The notes under the pieces: generated by a model
What the model was told of the DNA's origin: nothing
Seen by the model: the letters and a program-made list of their open reading frames with translations, nothing else
Database searches by the model: none
In this document: piece after piece, positions 54,818 to 60,000 of the stretch
Layout: each line of letters begins with the position of its first letter
How positions within the stretch are numbered: the first letter of the stretch is position 1
DNA from: Tubulanus polymorphus
Lineage: Eukaryota > Nemertea > Palaeonemertea > Tubulaniformes > Tubulanidae
Assembly (NCBI RefSeq): GCF_964204645.1
Contig: NC_134029.1
Coordinates: 16,636,450-16,696,449, forward strand
Direction of reading: 5' to 3'
Length of the DNA stretch: 60,000 nt
Translations under genes and position numbers: made by a program

Positions 54818-55405
54818 CCCTTTTGCTACGTGTGACGTTTTGGAAACGTCATATGAGTGACACGTGCTGTGCGTATGACGTTGTAGAAACGTCATGCACC
54901 TAATGATTTATAACTCGAACGCGTACACAGCAAACAGTATGGAAACGCATGTAAGACAAGATAGTTAGCTTTCTAAACAACAGATGGCGAAAATGCGTCA
55001 GTAGTTGGTGCTGTCAGCCTGTTGAGCACATGGTAATTTGCGCGGGATTGAGATGGCTGCTCGAAAGAAAGTTTTCAGTGCTAATCAAGTTTTAGGCAAG
55101 ATTTACGCCGACGACGACAGTGAAGATGACGATTTAGATGACGGGGGTGATTTCGGACTGGGCGGAGACGACTCTTGGGACGAACTGAAAAAAAAAAATT
55201 TCTAACCCATCCTGACCCCCCCCCAACACGCCCCCCCCCTACAGAAAAGGCTGCTGGTATGATTTTTTACTGATTTTCACTAAATAACATCATAATCTTC
55301 GATAAAAACGCGAAAAATCGGGGTTAAAAACAATTTGAAAAAAATCGAATTTTTCGGAAAATACCTTACGTACGGGGCGGTGCAAGCGTGTACGTAGCGA
55401 AAGGG
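54818..55405 (+). mobile_element. piggyBac-type element, non-autonomous (588 bp)
   Basis: TTAA duplications at 54814-54817 and 55406-55409 flank the ends CCCTTTTGCTACGT and, inverse, CCCTTTCGCTACGT. Two subterminal palindromes, TGACGTTT-TGG-AAACGTCA and TGACGTT-GTAG-AAACGTCA, follow within 80 bp of the left end. An internal ORF (55053-55205) looks like the start of a transposase. The rest of the transposase is deleted, being replaced by a C-run and an AT-rich tail. Confidence 0.92.
55053..55205 (+). pseudogene. Truncated piggyBac transposase N-terminus (50 codons)
   Basis: The ATG at 55053 (TTGAGATGG) opens MAARKKVFSANQVLGKI and then an acidic stretch (DDDSEDDDLDDGG) ending at DSWDEL before a poly-A run and TAA. 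Acidic N-terminal regions rich in Asp/Glu/Ser are typical of piggyBac-family transposases. The position inside TTAA-flanked CCC ends supports the assignment. No DDE catalytic part remains. Confidence 0.7.
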
Positions 55406-55409
55406 TTAA

Positions 55410-55825
55410 TATACATGGTAATGGTTTTTAGATAGGATACTAAATTACATAGCCTACTCGATTATATCTGTAACAACATCAAAATTACAAGCGAACCATG
55501 TACGGTACCTAGACGAATGAAATGATCGCCACTTTGTTTTTGATTGAGGCTTCCCATAATTTCGATATTATGGTTTTCCAATTAGGCCTACGCCAGACAT
55601 GTCATTGATTTGACGGGTCATAGATGTTGGTACTGTTGAAGAAGCATTCAAACTTATCATGGAAAATGAAATCGTTACAAATTCTAGGTTTTATAAAGTA
55701 AAGCAAACAGCCAACTTTGGATGTTCAGGTAGGCTACGCATTGTGTAGTTTTTGTCAGCTCGACTTATACAACCCAAGCAAGCAAGTTCGATGGCGTGGC
55801 GCATGCAGTTGCCATGTCGTGAGGG
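55410..55825. other. No gene seen
   Basis: Spacer between the piggyBac element and the tandem repeat; no recognised feature. Confidence 0.5.
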
Positions 55826-56400
55826 TGGTTGATCCCACCTGCCCTTGGTATAATTGATCATAATTCGGCCCGCTCTGGGTGGTATGAATTGACGCGAGAT
55901 CATTTTCTATATACCAGGGCAGGTTACTTGATTTCGTCCGCTCTGGTGAATATGAATTAGACAAAAATAAATTTTTCTATATGTGACCTGTGCTGTGATT
56001 TCTAGGCGCAAGTTGCTGGCTATTGTTTTGAGTAATGAGCAAAAATCCGATGAAAATCGTCATCTGGTAGAAATCGAGCTATTGATGGATACGTCATCTG
56101 CTGGATGTTCTTTGTACTATGCCAAAAGTTCGTTCCGACCCTAAGCAGCCCAAAAAAGGAATAAGGAATCCAAATCTGCATAAATCACATATTTTTTGGA
56201 CCCCGAGCCTAAAAATCACAGCACAGGTCACATATACCAGGGCAGGTGTCTAGATTCGCCCCACTCCGGTAGATATGAATGATTGAGACAAATATCCATT
56301 TTTCTATACACTAGGCCAGGTTTCTTTATTCGGCCCGCTCTGGTGGATATGAATTGAGAAAAAAATCTATTTTTCTACATACCAGGCAAGGTAAGTTTTA
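55826..56400. repeat. Tandem repeat of about 75 bp, interrupted by a MITE
   Basis: Units contain CCAGGGCAGGT, then ATTCGGCCCGCTCTGGTGGA, TATGAATTGAGACAAAAAT and TTTTTCTATA. They start near 55836, 55914 (continued across the MITE) and at 56233, 56309, with a last partial unit at 56384. One unit is split by the TA-flanked element at 55982-56232. Confidence 0.8.
55982..56232. mobile_element. MITE of 251 bp with 20-bp ends, TA duplication
   Basis: The ends are TGTGACCTGTGCTGTGATTT on both strands. TA is at 55980-55981 and 56233-56234. Removing the element and one TA restores TTTTTCTATATACCAGG, the sequence seen in the neighbouring intact unit at about 55907-55920, so insertion and target duplication are resolved exactly. 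No coding frame. Tc1/mariner-class by target. Confidence 0.92.
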
Positions 56401-56464
56401 AGACTCTGGTTAGCAGGATGAAATATAATTTATAAACCTTCTGCTTCTTTATCAGATCGATTCA

Positions 56465-57662
56465 GTGGACATAAACACAAGATTATGTGGAAAGAAATGG
56501 CAGCCTCTAACAGCAAATGGAAAAATAAGCTCGAGATTGATGGCAACCTTTTGTGATTGTTGGGACACTTGTATTGGATTGCCATCATGGCAGAGAAAAC
56601 TTTCAAAAAGAGTTATCATAAAAAAATACATGTTAGTTGGTCATTTTGCATTTTGTTTTGATTTCAATCCATTGCTTTTTGATCCATCTTTTTCTCTTTA
56701 TTGCAGCAAGCTAGGTTTGGACGATCATAAAATAATAAAACGAAAGTTTAAATTCAAAATTGCAAGAAACTCGGTTGCTGGAGTTAACTTGCATTCTTGG
56801 GCAACAAATGATGCGAGCTTATGCGATCTAATGCGACAGGAAAATCGAAATGACCCGAAATCTACGGTCAAAGTCATCGGTATGACATGGAACACCAATT
56901 CAGACGAAATTGGTTGAAATTGGTTATGTACCTGCTGACAAATCAGTGGTCAAGAAGTGTGATTCTGAAGTAATCACGAAACCTGATATATCTAGTGCGG
57001 TTGCGTCAGCTTTGGTTGCTATCACCCGTTACCATTTGGGTGAAATCGTTTGTGGAAAAATAAGTTATCCTGGGATGAAGACCTCCCAGAAGAATTCAAA
57101 TCTACTTGGAGGAAAATTATGTTCGAGTTAAATAGGCCTAGTGCGTGCGATGAAATAAGTACCAGTATTGGTTGTCAATACTTCAGTGCTACGATTCAAA
57201 AAACGTTGAATTACACGTATTCTGCGATGCCAGCCTCGATAATTATGGCTACAAATGTTATCTGGAGTCCGATTGCGAAACCACCATGTGATGGCTAAAT
57301 CACAATGGTAAAACGGTGAAATTCCAACTGTGCCAGAACTCAGGAAGGCGAAATGCAAATGGATTAAAGGAGCTTAAAACGACAAATATTTGTGGAGAAA
57401 AGATGTGATCACGCGCAAACACAGCAAATCGCAAGTCGTTAGACGTATGAATTTATTCCTGGAAAAGAAAAGCGGACTGATCAGGTGCGCCGGGAGATTG
57501 GTCAATGCTCCCATCCTATGTATAATGCTAAAAACCCAATCTTGCTTCCACCTAGGAATGCATTATCGAGGTTGATTATCGCTCTGAATCACGCTATAAA
57601 CCTACACGTTAGCAGACAAGCTACAATGTCATTAGTGCGCCAAAACTATTGGATTCAGCAGT
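56465..57662 (+). pseudogene. Second BEL/Pao-like polyprotein remnant (broken)
   Basis: Old retrotransposon copy. Segments in shifting frames: LHSWATNDASLCDLMRQEN and VKVIGMTWNTNSDEI (56800-56910; reverse-transcriptase/RNase H connection), LSWDEDLPEEFKSTWRKI (near 57062), an RNase H-like piece with degraded text (57180-57350), and integrase zinc-binding-like text from about 57400 (EKKSGLIRCAGRLVNAPI, then ALNHAINLHV and QATMSLVRQNYWIQ) ending in TAG near 57660. Multiple stops and frame changes. It differs from the element at 52.9 kb in the overlapping zinc-binding region, so the two are from different insertions. The 56590-56705 segment has no counterpart and ends in TTATTGCAG; it may be inserted sequence. 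Confidence 0.65.
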
Positions 57663-57711
57663 AAATAGTACACAAGTAGTTACGTTGTGTGATAGTGCTT
57701 TTGATAATTAT

Positions 57712-57806
57712 TTGCAGGATCAGATCGAGCATTTCTTTATACCACCATTCTCGTTATAACGCCAAAATTAGCCAGGTCCCGATGGTGGTGTTATAACGAG
57801 GTTTGC
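57712..57806. mobile_element. Tigger MITE 3'-end fragment
   Basis: ATTTCTTTATACCACCATTC, then TCGTTATAACGCCAAAATTA and GTTATAACGAGGTTTG match the right end of the element at 40399-41000 (40915-40996) with few changes. The last bases (GACTG) are replaced by CCTAA, so the tip is lost. Confidence 0.85.
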
Positions 57807-57884
57807 CTAAAGTCGTAAAATGGGACGAGGGGAAATATGTTTATAGGCCTAACTAGGGGTCCAGGGACACCATGCCCACTTGGG

Positions 57885-58672
57885 GAGTGGTTTCAAATGC
57901 TCAACAATCTAACAATTTCAATACATAACGCCCCCTAGTGACCATATGAAAAAACCAATGACCTTGAAACCAACCACAATCATAGAACGTGTCAGCTGCT
58001 ATGATTTTGTAATTGTTTGTGATAACAAAATATGCCTCGTTACCAATTTGATATGGAAATACTAAGTTATTCTACTATTCAATGCTCCCTGATGACCATA
58101 TTCAAAACCCGATGACCTTAAAACTCACCACAATCGTAGTACATGTCATGAAATACAATTTTGCAATTGATCATGGTTACAAAATATGCCTAGGTACCAA
58201 TCTAATAAGGAAATACTAAGCTATTCTACTATTCAACGCCCCCTGGTGACTATATGGAATAACTAATGCCCTTAAAAACTCACCACAATCATAGACGATG
58301 TCACGAACTACAACTTTGCAATTGATTATGGTAGCAAAATATCCCTAGTTTCCAATCTAATAAGGAAATACTAAGTTATTCTAATATTCAACGCCCCCTG
58401 GTGACCGTGTAGAATAACTAATGTCCTTAAAACTCACCAAAATCATGGAAGATGTCATGAGCTACAACTTTGCAATTGATTGTGGTAACAAAATATGCAT
58501 AGGTACAAATATAATATAGAAATACTAAGTTATTGTATTATTCAACGCCCCCTGGTGGCCACATACAAAAACCTTGACCTTGAAACTCACCAAAATCATA
58601 GAACATGTTATGGGCTACAAATTTCCAATTGAATATAGTAACACAATATGCTTAGGTATCAATTTAATGTGG
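57885..58672. repeat. Satellite-like tandem repeat, about 155-bp unit (five units)
   Basis: Unit cores (CAACGCCCCCTGGTGAC or close) lie near 57929, 58081, 58236, 58389 and 58544, spacing 152-155 bp. Each unit ends in AAGGAAATACTAAG followed by TTATTCTA. The first 40 bp (GTGGTTTCAAATGCTCAACA) are the same as the first bases of the window. Same family as 1-338. Confidence 0.93.
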
Positions 58673-58705
58673 AAAAACTTTTTCCCACCTACGAATGAGT
58701 ACTGA

Positions 58706-58828
58706 TGGTTGGAGAAGAGACTCCATGATTTGAAATTTTAACAATATTTTTCCATGCCGACCAACTGAAGTTTGGTACGTAGACATGGAAACATATTGTT
58801 AAACTTTCAAATCATGGAGTCTCTTCTA
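58706..58828. repeat. Foldback hairpin 1
   Basis: AGAGACTCCATGATTTGAAA at 58716 pairs with its inverse near 58826, with CATGCCGACCAACTGAAG in the middle. A second copy of the same hairpin is at 59541-59655. Arms about 55 bp. Confidence 0.85.
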
Positions 58829-58829
58829 T

Positions 58830-59825
58830 TCATTTAACCCCTTTCAGTAGAGACTTTTTGGATATCCTTCAATACAGTTTCAAATGGATTAAAAAGGGAT
58901 GTTTTAGGTCCACTGCCAGTGCTTTCTGGTCCTAGTAAGACCTTTATCAGGTATGTACCACCAAAACTAACTGAGCTAGACCACCCTGAATGCTCTCAAG
59001 TCAGGTTGAAATAGACATTACAGTCTGTCACACCTGCTCTTCCTGTGACGTTTTGATCTGTTATTTCATTAATAAACTGTTGATTTACCTTTATTATGCA
59101 TCAATTTGTTCAGTAAGGAATTTGCATTCAGAATTAAACAACGATTTTCCCTAAAGTTGTTTTTGTTTTCATTTCTGAGCGATGATAGTTTACTCAGCAT
59201 AGTCACGTAATTCTTAAAAATCCGCTCCGCGGACACTCGGAAACGTTACAGTAACGTCATCATCTGCTCATCAGCATAACAAAATACAGTAGGTGGCGCC
59301 ACATGACGGGCCGGAAAAGCCGTTTTTCAGCATTACGCGCGCGTATGCTAATATCTATTTCAACCTGACTTGAGAGCATTCCAGGTGGCCTAGCTCACAA
59401 ATGTTTGGTAGTACATACCTGATAAAGGTCTTAATGGGACCAGAAAGGACAAGCAGTCGACCTAAATCATCATTTTTTAATCCATTAGAAACTGTATTGA
59501 AGGTTATCCAAAAAGTCTTCACTGAAAGGGGTTAAATGAAGAGAAGTAACTCCATGATTTGAAAGTTTAACAATATGTTTCCATGCCTACGTACCAAACT
59601 TCAGTTGGTAGGCATGGAGACATATTGTAAAACTTTCAAATCATGTAGTCTCTTTTCTCTCAGGAACCCCTTTCAGTGAAGACTTTTTGGATATCCTTCA
59701 ATACAGTTTCAAATGGATTAAAAACTGATGATTTAGGTCGACTGCCTGTCCTTTCTGGTATGTTCTACCAAAAATTAGCGAGCTAGGCCACCAGGAATGC
59801 TCTCAAGTCAGGTTGAAATAGACAA
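58830..59825. repeat. Foldback cluster: three copies of one arm in +, -, + orientation
   Basis: Arm text AACCCCTTTCAGTAGAGACT, GGATATCCTTCAATACAGTT and GAATGCTCTCAAGTCAGGTT occurs at 58838-59017 (+), 59346-59536 (-) and 59660-59822 (+), with hairpins between. The inner spacer 59018-59345 holds TTATGCATCAATTTGTTCAG at 59094, whose inverse lies at 59903-59922 near the window end, so the structure continues past 60000. The spacer also contains a CpG-rich piece (GGTGGCGCCACATGACGGGC, near 59292). No coding frame. Confidence 0.85.
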
Positions 59826-60000
59826 TAGGTAAACATTCGCTGATAAATGAAAACACAAACAAACTTATGCCAATTCATAATTTATTTCTGAATGCAAATT
59901 CCTTACTGAACAAATTGATGCATAACATTCGCAGATCAACTGAACATAAACAAAATTACGGACCAAAACGTCGCGGCTCAAGTCCATTATAGCATTAAAT
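59826..60000. repeat. Inverse copy of the foldback spacer, cut by the window end
   Basis: AATTTATTTCTGAATGCAAA and CCTTACTGAACAAATTGATG are the inverse of 59095-59140. The continuation is outside the window. Confidence 0.8.

Noticed and set aside
56590-56706. True intron in the second BEL/Pao remnant
   Set aside because: TTATTGCAG resembles an acceptor, but the matching donor is weak and retroelement polyproteins are not expected to contain introns. An insertion is more likely.

Overview
This window comes from an animal nuclear genome. It is intron-rich, AT-rich and dominated by transposable elements, and a marine invertebrate is the best guess. The evidence is a clearly recognisable eleven-exon CEP78 gene on the minus strand with consistent GT-AG splice sites and phases, a degenerate CCCTAA telomere-type array, and a broad mix of animal transposons: Helitron, hAT-like foldback, pogo/Tigger MITEs, piggyBac, Mutator-like, Penelope-like, APE-type LINE and BEL/Pao. 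I do not assign a species; frequent AGGCCT-containing repeats and the repeat types fit invertebrate deuterostomes or lophotrochozoans.

Layout. 0-4.5 kb: satellite units, a pogo-like end and mostly featureless DNA. 4.46-5.3 kb: a hairpin repeat, then a terminal-inverted-repeat element carrying a telomere-like array between blocks rich in CCGGAA. 5.5-14.7 kb: CEP78 (minus strand); the exons upstream of the last C-terminal part are present, and the 3' end is not found. 14.7-18.5 kb: no gene, but a GC-rich, CRE-containing promoter-like block near 17.7-18.0 kb. 18.5-25.7 kb: a graveyard of transposon coding remnants. 25.8-51 kb: a repeated, mostly decayed gene family of my own delineation. Three copies (A, B, C) of a five-exon gene would encode about 267 residues with two OB-fold-like (RPA70-like) regions around a nuclear-localisation-like SPKRRRV linker. 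The copies are associated with repeated GC-rich cassettes containing TGACGTCA and with minisatellites of about 100 bp. In copy A the presumed first intron was invaded by a foldback element with an 8-bp target duplication, and a 7.27-kb Helitron then landed inside that element's right arm. The Helitron boundaries are resolved to the base because the two foldback arms can be compared. 51-54.5 kb: unidentified ORFs and a BEL/Pao integrase remnant with an LTR start. 54.8-55.4 kb: a piggyBac MITE. 55.8-56.4 kb: a tandem repeat interrupted by a TA-duplicating MITE. 56.4-57.7 kb: a second BEL/Pao-like remnant. 57.7-60 kb: a Tigger end, the same satellite seen at base 1, and large foldback repeats.

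The only gene likely to be functional for the host is CEP78 (a centriole/cilium protein). The best candidate for something undescribed is the OB-fold gene family with its repeated promoter cassette and minisatellite. All three copies here carry lesions, so functional copies, if any, lie elsewhere in the genome.
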